Positions 25,699-35,260 of a stretch of 64,000 bases of DNA are shown piece by piece. The notes under the pieces are model-generated. The model ran no database searches and had not been told where the DNA came from. It was given only the letters and a program-made list of their open reading frames with translations. Origin of the DNA: Arthrobacter_E sp041360795. GTDB lineage: Bacteria > Actinomycetota > Actinomycetes > Actinomycetales > Micrococcaceae. The translations under genes were made by a program, and so were the position numbers. Within the stretch, counting starts at the first letter, position 1. Every line of letters starts with the position of its first letter. The stretch spans positions 496,001 through 560,000 of the forward strand of contig NZ_JBFUPW010000003.1 in the NCBI RefSeq assembly GCF_041360795.1, written 5' to 3'.

Positions 25699-25729
25699 TT
25701 GACTCATTGAATTGATTCGTCCATACTTT
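25699..25729 (+). promoter_or_regulatory. lsr2 promoter
   Basis: TTGACT (25699-25704) is followed after 17 bp by CATACT, or after 19 bp by TACTTT. The surrounding ~60 bp are the most A/T-rich sequence of this neighbourhood, the type of DNA that Lsr2 binds, so autoregulation is plausible. The 5' leader would be about 65 bases, and GGGAG precedes the ATG. Confidence 0.55.
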
Positions 25730-25798
25730 AGTGCGGGGGCGCAGCCAATACGGGTCGTATGACCTGCTTTAACCACCACACGATGGGAGCCATAGTTC

Positions 25799-26122
25799 AT
25801 GGCACAGCGAGTCAAAATCATTCTTGTCGACGACGTCGACGGCGGCGTAGCCGATGAAACCATCCGCTTCGGGCTGGATGGAAACAACTATGAGATTGAT
25901 CTCTCCGCTGAAAATGCTCAGAAGTTCCGGGGCGCATTTGAGGAATACATCACTGTCGCCCGTCGGGTGACCAGCACCACCCGCACTCCGAAGCGCGCCG
26001 CGGCGAAGGGGCAGGACACTGCCCAGATCCGCAAGTGGGCTCAGGAGAACGGCTACAAGGTCAGCTCCCGCGGCCGCGTGCACGCCGACATCATCGAGGC
26101 GTACCACAAGGCCAACAGCTGA
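25799..26122 (+). CDS. lsr2: Nucleoid protein Lsr2
   Basis: A 107-residue H-NS-like protein that coats A/T-rich DNA and silences foreign genes. The N-terminal dimerisation domain (MAQRVKIILVDDVDGG, then TIRFGLDGNNYEIDLS) and the C-terminal DNA-binding domain (IRKWAQENGYKVSSRGRVHADIIEAYHKA) are complete. The RGR of the latter is the minor-groove hook. A basic linker (TRTPKRAAAKG) separates the two. The length matches mycobacterial Lsr2 (~112). It ends before a strong T-tailed terminator. Confidence 0.96.
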   Translation: MAQRVKIILVDDVDGGVADETIRFGLDGNNYEIDLSAENAQKFRGAFEEYITVARRVTSTTRTPKRAAAKGQDTAQIRKWAQENGYKVSSRGRVHADIIEAYHKANS

Positions 26123-26143
26123 CCTCAGGGGCAACGGCTTCGC

Positions 26144-26181
26144 GGCCGGTCCTGGACTTCAGAGTCCGGGGCCGGCCTTTT
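26144..26181 (+). terminator. Intrinsic terminator of lsr2
   Basis: GGCCGGTCCTGGACT pairs with AGTCCGGGGCCGGCC around a short loop, followed by TTTT at 26178-26181. This is one of the few classical hairpin-plus-T-tract terminators in the window. Confidence 0.85.
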
Positions 26182-26229
26182 CCGTGTCCTCTTCCAGACC
26201 CTCCTCCGTGTCCGCGCAAGTCGGGGTGA

Positions 26230-26279
26230 TTCCCCCTCTGGCGAACACGCCCCACAAGCCGCTGGTCCGCACGTAGCAT
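26230..26279 (+). promoter_or_regulatory. clpC promoter region, possible ClgR site
   Basis: A -10-like TAGCAT at 26274-26279 lies 33 bp before ATG. Upstream, the half site GGCGAAC (26240-26246) with an imperfect mirrored TTCCCC (26230-26235) resembles the ClgR box that controls clp genes in actinobacteria. The match is partial. Confidence 0.3.
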
Positions 26280-26311
26280 CTAATTACGTCGTATCTGAGG
26301 AGTGTGGCGAA

Positions 26312-28849
26312 ATGTTTGAGAGATTCACGGACAGAGCTCGCCGGGTAGTCGTCCTTGCACAGGAAGAAGCCCGGCTGCTCAACCACAATTACATCGGGAC
26401 CGAGCACATCCTGCTGGGCCTCATCCACGAGGGTGACGGCATCGCCGCGAAAGCGCTCGAGTCCCTGGGAATCTCGCTTGACGGCGTCCGCGAGCAGGTC
26501 CAGGAGATCATCGGCCAGGGCCAGCAGGCGCCGTCGGGTCACATTCCCTTCACCCCGCGTGCCAAGAAGGTCCTGGAGCTGTCTCTGCGTGAGGCACTCC
26601 AGCTCGGCCACAACTACATCGGCACCGAGCACATCCTGCTGGGTCTCATCCGCGAGGGTGAAGGCGTCGCCGCGCAGGTCCTGGTCAAGCTGGGCGCAGA
26701 CCTCTCCAAGGTCCGCCAGCAGGTCAACCAGCTCCTGACGGGTTACCAGGGTGGCAAGGAGACCGCCGGTGCCGGCGTGGGCTCGGGCCAGCAGGAAGGC
26801 ACCCCGGCCGGTTCCGTGGTGCTGGACCAGTTCGGCCGCAACCTGACCCAGGCCGCGCGGGAGAACAAGCTCGATCCGGTCATCGGCCGTGAGCACGAGA
26901 TGGAACGCGTCATGCAGGTCCTCTCGCGCCGCACCAAGAACAACCCGGTCCTGATCGGTGAGCCCGGCGTCGGCAAGACCGCCGTCGTCGAAGGTCTCGC
27001 TCAGGCGATCGTGCGCGGCGATGTCCCGGAGACCATCAAGAACAAGCAGCTCTACACCCTGGACCTCGGGTCTCTGGTGGCGGGCTCGCGGTACCGCGGT
27101 GATTTCGAGGAGCGCCTGAAGAAGGTGCTCAAGGAGATCCGCACCCGTGGCGACATCATCCTGTTCATCGACGAGATCCACACCCTGGTGGGTGCGGGCG
27201 CCGCCGAGGGCGCGATCGACGCCGCGTCGATCCTGAAGCCGATGCTGGCCCGTGGTGAACTCCAGACCATCGGCGCCACCACGCTGGACGAGTACCGCAA
27301 GCACATCGAGAAGGACGCCGCGCTCGAGCGCCGCTTCCAGCCCATCCAGGTGGCGGAGCCGAGCGTGGAACACGCCGTCCAGATCCTGAAGGGGCTGCGC
27401 GACCGCTACGAGGCGCACCACCGTGTGAGCATCACCGACGGCGCCCTCGAGGCCGCCGCCACGCTCGCGCAGCGGTACATCTCGGACCGCTTCCTGCCGG
27501 ACAAGGCCATCGACCTGATCGACGAGGCCGGAGCCCGTCTGCGCATCCGCCGCATGACGCCTCCCGCCGAGCTCAAGGAGATGGACGTCGCCATCGAGGC
27601 GGTCAAGCGGGAGAAGGAATCCGCCATCGACGCCCAGGACTTCGAGGGCGCCGCGGCACTGCGTGACCGTGAGCAGAAGCTCGTGACCGAGCGTCACGAG
27701 AAGGAAGAGGCCTGGCGCAACGGCGGTCCGGACGAGATCGCCGAGGTGGATGAGGAACTCATCGCCGAAGTGCTGGCCAACTCCACGGGCATCCCGGTCT
27801 TCAAGCTGACGCAGGAGGAGTCCAGCCGTCTGCTCAAGATGGAGGACGAGCTGCACAAGCGTGTGGTGGGCCAGGACGACGCCATCAAGGCACTGTCCCA
27901 GGCCATCCGCCGCACCCGTGCCGGCCTCAAGGATCCGAAGCGCCCGGGTGGCTCGTTCATCTTCGCCGGCCCCACCGGCGTCGGAAAGACCGAGCTGGCC
28001 AAGGCTCTCGCGGAGTTCCTGTTCGGCGACGAGGACGCCCTCATCACGCTGGACATGTCCGAGTACTCGGAGAAGCACACCGTGTCGCGGCTCTTCGGAG
28101 CGCCTCCCGGATACGTGGGCTACGAAGAGGGCGGCCAGCTGACGGAGAAGGTCCGTCGCCGTCCGTTCTCCGTGGTGCTGTTCGACGAGGTGGAGAAGGC
28201 TCACGCCGATCTCTTCAACTCGCTCCTGCAGATTCTGGAGGACGGCCGACTGACCGACTCCCAGGGCCGCGTGGTGGACTTCAAGAACACCGTGATCATC
28301 ATGACCACGAACCTCGGCACCCGGGACATCTCCAAGGGCGTCATGACGGGCTTCCAGTCCGGCACGGACACCAAGACGGGCTACGACCGGATGCGGGCCC
28401 GGGTCACGGAGGAGCTCAAGCAGCACTTCCGCCCCGAGTTCCTGAACCGTGTCGATGACGTCGTGGTGTTCCCGCAGCTGACGCAGGACGAGATCATCGA
28501 GATCGTCGACCTGTTCGTGAACCGCCTGGAGAACCGTCTGAAGGACCGGGACATGGGCATCGAGCTCACGCCCGCCGCCAAGGTCCTGCTGGCCACCCGT
28601 GGCTACGACCCCGCGATGGGTGCCCGTCCGCTCCGCCGGACCATTCAGCGCGAGATCGAGGACCAGCTCAGCGAGAAGATCCTCTTCGGGGAGCTCAAGG
28701 CCGGGGACATCGTCCTGGTGGACGTCGAGGGCGAAGGCGACGAGGCGAAGTTCACCTTCGCCGGCACCGCCAAGCCCACGGTCCCGGAGCTCGCTCCGAG
28801 CGCCCACGGTGACAGCAGTGCCGGGGAGCTGGGCAGCGGCGCCGCCTGA
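26312..28849 (+). CDS. clpC: Clp protease ATPase subunit ClpC
   Basis: An 845-residue Hsp100 unfoldase that feeds substrates into ClpP. The N-terminal part has two Clp_N repeats (ARRVVVLAQEEARLLNHNYIGTEHILLGL and the second copy LREALQLGHNYIGTEHILLGL; each given as pieces). Walker A of AAA1 is GEPGVGKT at about 216, a UVR-like/M-domain region lies around 420-475, and Walker A of AAA2 is GPTGVGKT near 553. The C-terminus includes the ClpP-interacting loop region around VMTGFQSG. GAGGAG precedes ATG 26312. A strong hairpin follows at 28911. Confidence 0.97.
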   Translation: MFERFTDRARRVVVLAQEEARLLNHNYIGTEHILLGLIHEGDGIAAKALESLGISLDGVREQVQEIIGQGQQAPSGHIPFTPRAKKVLELSLREALQLGHNYIGTEHILLGLIREGEGVAAQVLVKLGADLSKVRQQVNQLLTGYQGGKETAGAGVGSGQQEGTPAGSVVLDQFGRNLTQAARENKLDPVIGREHEMERVMQVLSRRTKNNPVLIGEPGVGKTAVVEGLAQAIVRGDVPETIKNKQLYTLDLGSLVAGSRYRGDFEERLKKVLKEIRTRGDIILFIDEIHTLVGAGAAEGAIDAASILKPMLARGELQTIGATTLDEYRKHIEKDAALERRFQPIQVAEPSVEHAVQILKGLRDRYEAHHRVSITDGALEAAATLAQRYISDRFLPDKAIDLIDEAGARLRIRRMTPPAELKEMDVAIEAVKREKESAIDAQDFEGAAALRDREQKLVTERHEKEEAWRNGGPDEIAEVDEELIAEVLANSTGIPVFKLTQEESSRLLKMEDELHKRVVGQDDAIKALSQAIRRTRAGLKDPKRPGGSFIFAGPTGVGKTELAKALAEFLFGDEDALITLDMSEYSEKHTVSRLFGAPPGYVGYEEGGQLTEKVRRRPFSVVLFDEVEKAHADLFNSLLQILEDGRLTDSQGRVVDFKNTVIIMTTNLGTRDISKGVMTGFQSGTDTKTGYDRMRARVTEELKQHFRPEFLNRVDDVVVFPQLTQDEIIEIVDLFVNRLENRLKDRDMGIELTPAAKVLLATRGYDPAMGARPLRRTIQREIEDQLSEKILFGELKAGDIVLVDVEGEGDEAKFTFAGTAKPTVPELAPSAHGDSSAGELGSGAA

Positions 28850-28856
28850 GGCCCGC

Positions 28857-28911
28857 AGCACCGTGTGTGACTGAAGGACGTGCCTGACTGAGCACCGTGC
28901 ATGACTGAAGG
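28857..28911 (+). repeat. Short direct repeat after clpC
   Basis: Two 21-base copies begin at 28857 and 28891, 34 bp apart. They share AGCACCGTG and TGACTGAAGG and differ at 2 bases in the middle. They sit between the clpC stop and its terminator and have no known role. Confidence 0.6.
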
Positions 28912-28948
28912 CCGGCGACGGAGGGGAGACCCGCCGTCGCCGGCCTTT
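28911..28948 (+). terminator. clpC terminator
   Basis: GCCGGCGACGG (28911-28921) pairs with CCGTCGCCGGC (28934-28944), followed by CTTT. It lies 62 bp after the clpC stop and is a classical hairpin with a short T-run. Confidence 0.7.
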
Positions 28949-28980
28949 CGCATGCCCGGATGTGCATCCCTCCTCATCCG

Positions 28981-29049
28981 TGAGTCCGCTACGGCCGGGG
29001 CGAGTCCGCTACATCATGTAGCGGACTCGGCGCCTCGGCAGCGGACTCA
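28981..29049. repeat. Nested inverted repeat of GAGTCCGCT
   Basis: An inner hairpin (arms CGAGTCCGCTACA at 29001-29013 and its complement at 29017-29029, 3-base loop) lies inside an outer pair, TGAGTCCGCT at 28981-28990 and AGCGGACTCA at 29040-29049. The 9-mer therefore occurs four times, twice in each orientation, between the clpC terminator and argA. Confidence 0.8.
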
Positions 29050-29133
29050 GCCCGGAAGCACGGCGGCGTGCGGCGATGTCCACCCTGCGTCGCACGTTCA
29101 ACCGGGGCCGGGGGCAAGCCCTACGATGGAGGA

Positions 29134-29646
29134 ATGCCAGCAGCCGACTTCACGCTCCGCCCCGCACGCACCTCCGACGTCCCGGGGATCAAGCGACTCG
29201 TGGCGCCGCTGGCTGAGGAACGAATCCTCATGGCCAAGGAGACGGTCGCCTATTACGAAGGCATCCAGGAACTGCGCGTCGCCGAATCCTCCGAGGGTGA
29301 GCTGATCGGCTGCGGCGCCCTCCACGTCATGTGGGAGGACCTCGCGGAGATCCGCACTCTCGCCGCCGCGGACAGCTGGCGGGGCAGGGGAGTGGGCCAC
29401 GCCCTGGTCAAGCGCCTCCTGGAGGAGGCCCGCGCGCTCGGTGTCAGCCGCGTGTTCTGCCTGACCTTCGAAGTCGGCTTCTTCCAGCGCCACGGATTCG
29501 AGGTCATGGCGGACCAGAGTGCCGTCGATCCGGCCGTCTACGCCGAGCTGCTGCGCTCCCATGATGAGGGTGTCGCCGAGTTCCTGGACCTCGCCCGGGT
29601 CAAGCCCAACACCCTCGGCAACACCCGCATGATCCGCCGGCTCTGA
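29134..29646 (+). CDS. argA: Amino-acid N-acetyltransferase (ArgA, GNAT type)
   Basis: A 170-residue GNAT acetyltransferase matching the mycobacterial Rv2747-type N-acetylglutamate synthase, the first step of arginine synthesis. Characteristic segments are TSDVPGIKRLV near the start, GCGALHVMWEDLAEIRT, the acetyl-CoA loop WRGRGVGHALVKRLL, and the family ending VAEFLDLARVKPNTLGNTRM. The gene is apart from other arg genes, as in mycobacteria. The -10-like TACGAT (29122-29127) ends 6 bases before ATG, and the GGAGGA in between is too close to serve as a normal ribosome-binding site, so the mRNA may be leaderless. Confidence 0.9.
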   Translation: MPAADFTLRPARTSDVPGIKRLVAPLAEERILMAKETVAYYEGIQELRVAESSEGELIGCGALHVMWEDLAEIRTLAAADSWRGRGVGHALVKRLLEEARALGVSRVFCLTFEVGFFQRHGFEVMADQSAVDPAVYAELLRSHDEGVAEFLDLARVKPNTLGNTRMIRRL

Positions 29647-29752
29647 GCTTCACGGACAACCCCCAGGACGCTTCCAGCCCGTCCCTCTACCGTGCCCGGG
29701 GCGCTGGTAGTAGGGTCACAAAGAGGCGCTCCGAGACAAGGCAGGTAGTCCC

Positions 29753-30754
<1,002 letters not shown>

Positions 30755-30756
30755 CG

Positions 30757-31395
30757 ATGGCGCAGACGCTCGACCTTTCCTGGGCCCTCGACTGGCTGCG
30801 GCGCTCGGGCGCGGTGCTCGCGGAGAACCGGATGGCGCTCATCGAACTCGACCGGGCGATCGGGGACGCCGATCATGGCGAGAACATGGACCGCGGGTTC
30901 ACGGCGGCGCTGGCCAAGCTGGAGGAACAGCCCCCGGCGACTCCCGGGGCGGCCCTGAAGTCGCTGGCCATGTCCCTCATGTCCAAGGTGGGCGGCGCCG
31001 CGGGGCCGCTCTACGGGACGGCGTTCCTGCGCGCGGCCACGGCCCTGGGCGACGCGGAGGAACTCGACTCTGCGGCCCTGGCGGCAGCCCTGGCGGCGGC
31101 CCGCGACGGAATCGTCGCACGGGGCAAGGCCGAACCCGGGGACAAGACCATGATCGACGCCTGGACGCCCGCCGTCGACGCTGCCGAGGCCGCTGTGGGG
31201 GATAGCCCCGCCGAACTCCTGGACCGCGCCGCGACCGCCGCCGAGGAGGGCGCCGCCGCCACGGAGCCGCTCGTGGCGCGGAAGGGCAGGGCCAGCTATC
31301 TGGGCGAACGCAGCGCAGGGCATCGCGATCCCGGGTCCCAGTCGACGGCTCTTCTGCTCCGTGCCGCTGCGGATGCCGCGGCTGCGGCGTCCTGA
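30757..31395 (+). CDS. dhaL: Dihydroxyacetone kinase subunit DhaL
   Basis: A 212-residue all-helical subunit that holds ADP and transfers phosphate to DhaK-bound dihydroxyacetone. The metal/nucleotide site is AIGDADHGENMDRGF, which carries the three conserved Asp residues (the usual motif is GDGDHG, here GDADHG). The later SYLGERSAGHRDPGSQST segment is the second nucleotide-binding region. ATG 30757 is directly after the dhaK stop, so the two are co-translated. The C-terminal tail is Ala-rich. Confidence 0.95.
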   Translation: MAQTLDLSWALDWLRRSGAVLAENRMALIELDRAIGDADHGENMDRGFTAALAKLEEQPPATPGAALKSLAMSLMSKVGGAAGPLYGTAFLRAATALGDAEELDSAALAAALAAARDGIVARGKAEPGDKTMIDAWTPAVDAAEAAVGDSPAELLDRAATAAEEGAAATEPLVARKGRASYLGERSAGHRDPGSQSTALLLRAAADAAAAAS

Positions 31396-31508
31396 CCGCT
31401 CCTCGCTGGTCAGCGGACCCCGGCCCGCCCGGTGGGCGCTCCCTGTGAGCTGCCGCACCGGCGGTCCGATCCCTGGACAGGAGCCGTCCCGGAGCCTGTC
31501 CGGACGGC

Positions 31509-31514
31509 TAGAAT
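31509..31514 (+). promoter_or_regulatory. Possible dhaM promoter -10
   Basis: TAGAAT in the 203-bp space between dhaL and dhaM, with no clear -35. The predicted leader would be ~80 bases. It suggests that dhaM can be transcribed apart from dhaKL. Confidence 0.45.
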
Positions 31515-31598
31515 CTACCCTGCGGCCCGCCTCGGCGCGCCGCCCCCTGGCACCCTTCGGGACCAGGTCCATCTCGCTCGTTTCGCCGGAAGGGTCCC

Positions 31599-32321
31599 AT
31601 GACTGTCGGAATCGTGGTCGTCTCCCACAGCTCCAAGATCGCGGAGGGGGCCTGTGAGCTGGCCGCCCAGATGGCCCCGTCGGTGCGCCTCGAGGCCGCC
31701 GGCGGCACCGACGACGGCGGCCTGGGCACCAGCCTGGAGAAGGTGATGGCCGCGATCGAGGCGGCCAACTCCGGCGAGGGTGTGGTCATCCTGTGCGATC
31801 TGGGCTCGGCCGTCATGGTGGCCGAGAGCGCCGTGGAGTTCCTGGGCACGCCGCAGGACGTCTCGCTGGCCGACGCCCCGCTCATCGAGGGCCTCGTCGC
31901 AGCGTCGGTCGCCGCTCAGGGCGGCGCCGGAGTGGCCGCGGTGAAGGCCGCCGCCGAGTCGGCGCTGGCGCAGCAGGTGCAGGCCCGCATCGACGACAGC
32001 ACCGCGCCTCCCGTGCGTCCGCGCACCGTCGCGGATGACGCCGGCGAACCCGTCTCCGTGGGCGGCGCGATCGTCGAGGACTTCGAGGTGCTGAACCAGC
32101 TCGGCCTGCATGCCCGCCCCGCCGCGGTGCTCGCAGGGTACCTGGGCGGCCTGGACGTGGAGGTCGACATCAACGGCGCCGACGGCCAGTCCGTCATGAT
32201 GCTCATGACCCTCGCCGCGGGCCGGGGAACGGTGCTGCATGTGCGCGCGAGCGGCCCCGACGCCCGCCGGGCCATGGATTTCATCGCTGAACAGTGCCGG
32301 ACGGGTTTCGGAGAGCTCTGA
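31599..32321 (+). CDS. dhaM: PTS phosphodonor DhaM (EIIA-HPr)
   Basis: A 240-residue two-domain protein that passes phosphate from PTS enzyme I to the ADP bound by DhaL. The N-terminal EIIA (mannose-type) domain has the active His in VVVSHSSKIAEG (about residue 9). After a linker of ~25 residues, an HPr domain has the active His in NQLGLHARPAAV and the Ser-46-type loop GQSVMMLM. Unlike E. coli DhaM, no enzyme I domain is attached, so a separate EI is needed. The gene ends 16 bp before a long hairpin shared with the convergent mutY. Confidence 0.94.
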   Translation: MTVGIVVVSHSSKIAEGACELAAQMAPSVRLEAAGGTDDGGLGTSLEKVMAAIEAANSGEGVVILCDLGSAVMVAESAVEFLGTPQDVSLADAPLIEGLVAASVAAQGGAGVAAVKAAAESALAQQVQARIDDSTAPPVRPRTVADDAGEPVSVGGAIVEDFEVLNQLGLHARPAAVLAGYLGGLDVEVDINGADGQSVMMLMTLAAGRGTVLHVRASGPDARRAMDFIAEQCRTGFGEL

Positions 32322-32337
32322 CCCCTCGTCCCCCCGT

Positions 32338-32409
32338 CATCGACTGCTCCATTGGATGCCGTTTCCCGCCGTTTTCGGGGAGAAACGACATCCTGTGGAG
32401 CAGTCGATG
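32338..32409. terminator. Long hairpin between dhaM and mutY
   Basis: Arms of about 28 bases, starting CATCGACTGCTCCA, pair with 3 mismatches around a 16-base loop. It lies between convergent genes with 16 bp on each side, so a bidirectional terminator is likely. Confidence 0.7.
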
Positions 32410-32424
32410 GGTCAGGTCGACGGA

Positions 32425-33417
32425 TTAAAGGGTGACGCCCGCGTCGCTTTCGGTGGCCAGCCGGTCCTTGAGCAGGCCCGCCAGGCAGCGTTCCAGCTGA
32501 TCCGCCGGAGCCTGGAGACGGTGCAGCGCGTCGAGCTTCCGGAACACGCCGTCCGGGCCTCCCCACGCGAGATCGACCGACGCCGGGTCCGCGTCCCAGC
32601 CTGCCGGTCGTGCCAGGAAGAGCTCACGGGGCACCGGCGCCCCGGCTTCCCGCAGGACGGCCATCATCGCGCCGCGGACCTGCCGGTCGGTGCCGTGCCA
32701 GGACTGGCCCTTCGGTGTGTACTCGGGCTCCGGGCGGCCGGCCGCGAGCCACGCGCACTCCGCGGCGACGGGGCACTCCTCGCACTTCGGGGACCGCGCG
32801 GTGCAGACCAGGGCGCCCAGCTCCATGACGGCGGCGTTCCATGTGACCGACTCGGCACGGTCCTCGGGCAGGAGCTGCTCCGCGAGCCGGGCCTCCGCCG
32901 CCGTGAAAGCCGGCGCCGGTAGCGCGGACCCGGTGAAGAGGCGGGCATGGACCCTGCGGATGTTGGTGTCGACGACGCTCTCCCGCCGGCCGAACGCGAA
33001 CGCGGCGATGGCCGCGGAGGTGTACGTGCCCACGCCCGGGAGCGCCTGGAGGGCTTCGCGCGTGTCCGGCACGGCGCCGTCGTGCTTCTCGACGATCGCG
33101 ACGGCGGCCGCATGCAGCCGCTGCGCACGGCGGGGGTATCCGAGGCGGCCCCAGGCGCGGACGGCTTCGGAGGCGGGCTCGGCCGCCAGGTCGGCCGGCG
33201 TCGGCCAGCGTTTCATCCACGCCTCCCAGACGGGGAGCACGCGCACCACGGGGGTCTGCTGGAGCATGAACTCGCTGACCATGATGCCCCACGGGCTGCA
33301 TCCCAGGGAGTGGGGGAGGGCGGTCCGCCACGGGAGGTCGCGGCCGGTGGCCAGGAACCAGTCCTCGATGAGCTGGGCGGTCTTCCGCTTGAGGCTGTCG
33401 CTGGGGTACGTGGTCAT
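32425..33417 (-). CDS. mutY: A/G-specific adenine glycosylase
   Basis: A 330-residue DNA repair glycosylase that removes adenine mispaired with 8-oxoguanine. The helix-hairpin-helix plus catalytic Asp is in LPGVGTYTSAAI followed by VVDTNIRRVHAR. The [4Fe-4S] cysteines are in CTARSPKCEECPVAAEC (C-x6-C-x2-C-x5-C). The catalytic Glu region is in EFMLQQTPVVRV. The C-terminal ~80 residues form the shorter MutT-like part found in actinobacterial MutY. Start ATG 33417 (MTTYPSD) is standard; the frame extends upstream but that part overlaps the next gene. Confidence 0.95.
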   Translation of the reverse strand: MTTYPSDSLKRKTAQLIEDWFLATGRDLPWRTALPHSLGCSPWGIMVSEFMLQQTPVVRVLPVWEAWMKRWPTPADLAAEPASEAVRAWGRLGYPRRAQRLHAAAVAIVEKHDGAVPDTREALQALPGVGTYTSAAIAAFAFGRRESVVDTNIRRVHARLFTGSALPAPAFTAAEARLAEQLLPEDRAESVTWNAAVMELGALVCTARSPKCEECPVAAECAWLAAGRPEPEYTPKGQSWHGTDRQVRGAMMAVLREAGAPVPRELFLARPAGWDADPASVDLAWGGPDGVFRKLDALHRLQAPADQLERCLAGLLKDRLATESDAGVTL

Positions 33418-33499
33418 GGCGGAATCCACTGTATCGCCCCCCGCGTTCCCGGAGCGGCCCGGCGGCGTGCACCCAGGCTCACTGGGTAGGCTTGGAGGT

Positions 33500-34138
33500 A
33501 TGGCACGGCAGGGTGTGAGCACAGGCAAGGGGACGCGGCGGAAGGTCAGTCCCGCCGTGTACCGGCGACGGCGCGTGGTGGTCCTCGGCGCATTGATCGT
33601 GGTCCTGGCGCTCGTGGCCTGGGGTGTTTTCGGGCTCATGTCGCTCATGAAGGGTCCCGCCGGACCCGCCGTGGCGGCGACCGGCACCGAGACGCCGGCG
33701 GTCACGCCACCCGCGACGTCGGCCAGTCCGTCCGCACCTGCGACCCCCGTCTGCGATGAGGGCCGCATCAAGGTCACCGCGACCACGGACAAGAAGACCT
33801 ACGGGCCCAAGGAGAACCCGGTGCTGACTCTGAAGGTCACCAATGAGGGCGCCGTCGCGTGTCCCATCAACATCGGCACATCGCAGATGGAGTTCCTCAT
33901 CTCCAGCGGCCAGGACCGGATCTTCAACTCCCGCGACTGCATGGACAAACCGAACGATCTGAAGAAGACCCTGGCGCCCGGTAAGAGCGAGAGCGCCAAC
34001 TTCGTGTGGCAGCGCAACCGGTCGGTCGAGGGATGCCAGCTGATCACGGCGAAGCCCGGCGCGGGCGGCGCCACGTACGTGTTCCAGGCGACCCTGGGAC
34101 AGCGCACGAGCGACAAGGCGATCTTCCAGCTCGGCTAG
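33500..34138 (+). CDS. Membrane-anchored unknown protein
   Basis: A 212-residue protein with a basic cytoplasmic start (TRRKVSPAVYRRRR), one membrane helix at about 27-50 (VVVLGALIVVLALVAWGVFG), an Ala/Thr/Pro-rich linker, and an extracytoplasmic beta-rich domain of ~130 residues that resembles a DUF4232/Ig-like fold and contains four Cys (VCDEG, ACPIN, RDCMD, EGCQL). It lies between mutY and disA in related genomes too. Its function is unknown. TAGGCT at 33487-33492 ends 7 bases before ATG and GGAGG lies 2 bases before it, so the mRNA may be leaderless. Confidence 0.72.
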   Translation: MARQGVSTGKGTRRKVSPAVYRRRRVVVLGALIVVLALVAWGVFGLMSLMKGPAGPAVAATGTETPAVTPPATSASPSAPATPVCDEGRIKVTATTDKKTYGPKENPVLTLKVTNEGAVACPINIGTSQMEFLISSGQDRIFNSRDCMDKPNDLKKTLAPGKSESANFVWQRNRSVEGCQLITAKPGAGGATYVFQATLGQRTSDKAIFQLG

Positions 34139-34161
34139 GGCCCTGCCGGTCCTGTCCGGGT

Positions 34162-35238
34162 CTAGATGTAGCGGTCCAGCAGGCTCGATTCGGCCATGCG
34201 GGACAGACCTTCGCGGACGCTTCGGGCACGCTGCTCACCGATGCCGTCCACCTGCATGAGGTCTTCGATCGTGGCGGCCATGAGGTACTGCAGCCCGCCG
34301 AAGTGCTCCACGAGGCGGTCGGCGACGGCGCCCGGCACTGCCTTCAGCCCGGAGAGCAGCCGGTAGCCGCGCGGCTCGACGACGGCGTCCGGCGACGCTT
34401 CGCCGCCCGCCCCGGCGATGATCGCCGCGATGCGGTGAGGGTCCACGAGATCCTGCGCGCTCAGCTCACGCAGCGCCGCGACGGCCTGCTCGATGTCCTC
34501 GGCGGAAGCGTCCGAACCGGCGTAATCCCGCAGGATCACCTCGCTGCCCGGTCCGCGGCCCGCGGTGAGCTCGTCCAGTTGCAGGGCGAGGAGGCGGCCG
34601 TCCAGGCCGAGCTCCAGGACGAGCTGGGAGATCTCCTCGGAGATCCGGCGCACCATCTCCTGGCGCTGGAGCGTGACCGCGACGTCGCGCACGGTCACCA
34701 TGGCCTCGATCTCCAGGGAGGAGAGGGCCGCGGTCACCTGGTCCAGGCGGGAGCGGTAGCGTTCCAGCGTGGCGAGGGCCTGGTTGGCGCGGGCGGAGAC
34801 CTTCTCGGAACCCTCCAGCACATGGCGGAGGCCGTTCACATAGAGGGCGATGATCTGCATCGACTGGCTGACCGAGATGACCGGGAAGCCCGTCTGCTTG
34901 GCGACGCGCTCGGCGGTGCGGTGCCGGGTGCCGGACTCGGTGGTTTCAATGCTCGCATCCGGAACGAGCTGGACGCCGGCTCGGACGATGTGGCGGGCGT
35001 CCTTGTCGCAGACGATCGCGCCGTCCATCTTCGCGAGCTCCCGCAGACGGGTGGGGGAGAACTCGATGCCGATCTCGAAGCCACCGGAACAGATGGAGTC
35101 GACCGTGCGGTCCGAGCCGAGCACGATGAGCGCGCCGGTGCGTCCGCGGAGGATACGCTCCAGGCCGTCCCGCAGGGCGGTGCCGGGCGCGACGCGGGCC
35201 AGCGTCGCCGTGAGCGTCTCTTCTGGTGTGCGGGCCAT
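34162..35238 (-). CDS. disA: Diadenylate cyclase / DNA scanning protein
   Basis: A 358-residue enzyme that makes cyclic di-AMP and scans DNA for branched structures. The DAC domain shows the DGA motif in AKMDGAIVCD and the RHR motif in SGTRHRTAERVA. A long helical spine follows (about 140-270), and the C-terminal helix-hairpin-helix domain ends with DGIGEQRARSVREGLSR. The start ATG 35238 was chosen because GAAGGGAA lies ~9 bp upstream; an upstream in-frame extension is not supported by the family. disA is near radA, its usual partner, but an ArsR/SRPBCC pair lies between. Confidence 0.95.
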   Translation of the reverse strand: MARTPEETLTATLARVAPGTALRDGLERILRGRTGALIVLGSDRTVDSICSGGFEIGIEFSPTRLRELAKMDGAIVCDKDARHIVRAGVQLVPDASIETTESGTRHRTAERVAKQTGFPVISVSQSMQIIALYVNGLRHVLEGSEKVSARANQALATLERYRSRLDQVTAALSSLEIEAMVTVRDVAVTLQRQEMVRRISEEISQLVLELGLDGRLLALQLDELTAGRGPGSEVILRDYAGSDASAEDIEQAVAALRELSAQDLVDPHRIAAIIAGAGGEASPDAVVEPRGYRLLSGLKAVPGAVADRLVEHFGGLQYLMAATIEDLMQVDGIGEQRARSVREGLSRMAESSLLDRYI

Positions 35239-35260
35239 GCTGACTGTTCCCTTCAGGCGT

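Noticed and set aside
26159..28861. A 900-codon open frame on the minus strand opposite clpC.
   Set aside because: It is the mirror of a strongly conserved gene; open antisense frames are frequent in GC-rich DNA. No motif or start signal supports it. The same applies to long frames opposite ftsH, the DHA2 exporter, tctA and the MFS gene at 43.6 kb.
28981..29049. The repeated GAGTCCGCT units, considered as a CRISPR remnant.
   Set aside because: Units occur in both orientations, with spacings of 11, 9 and 11 bp between copies. There is no spacer pattern and no cas gene.
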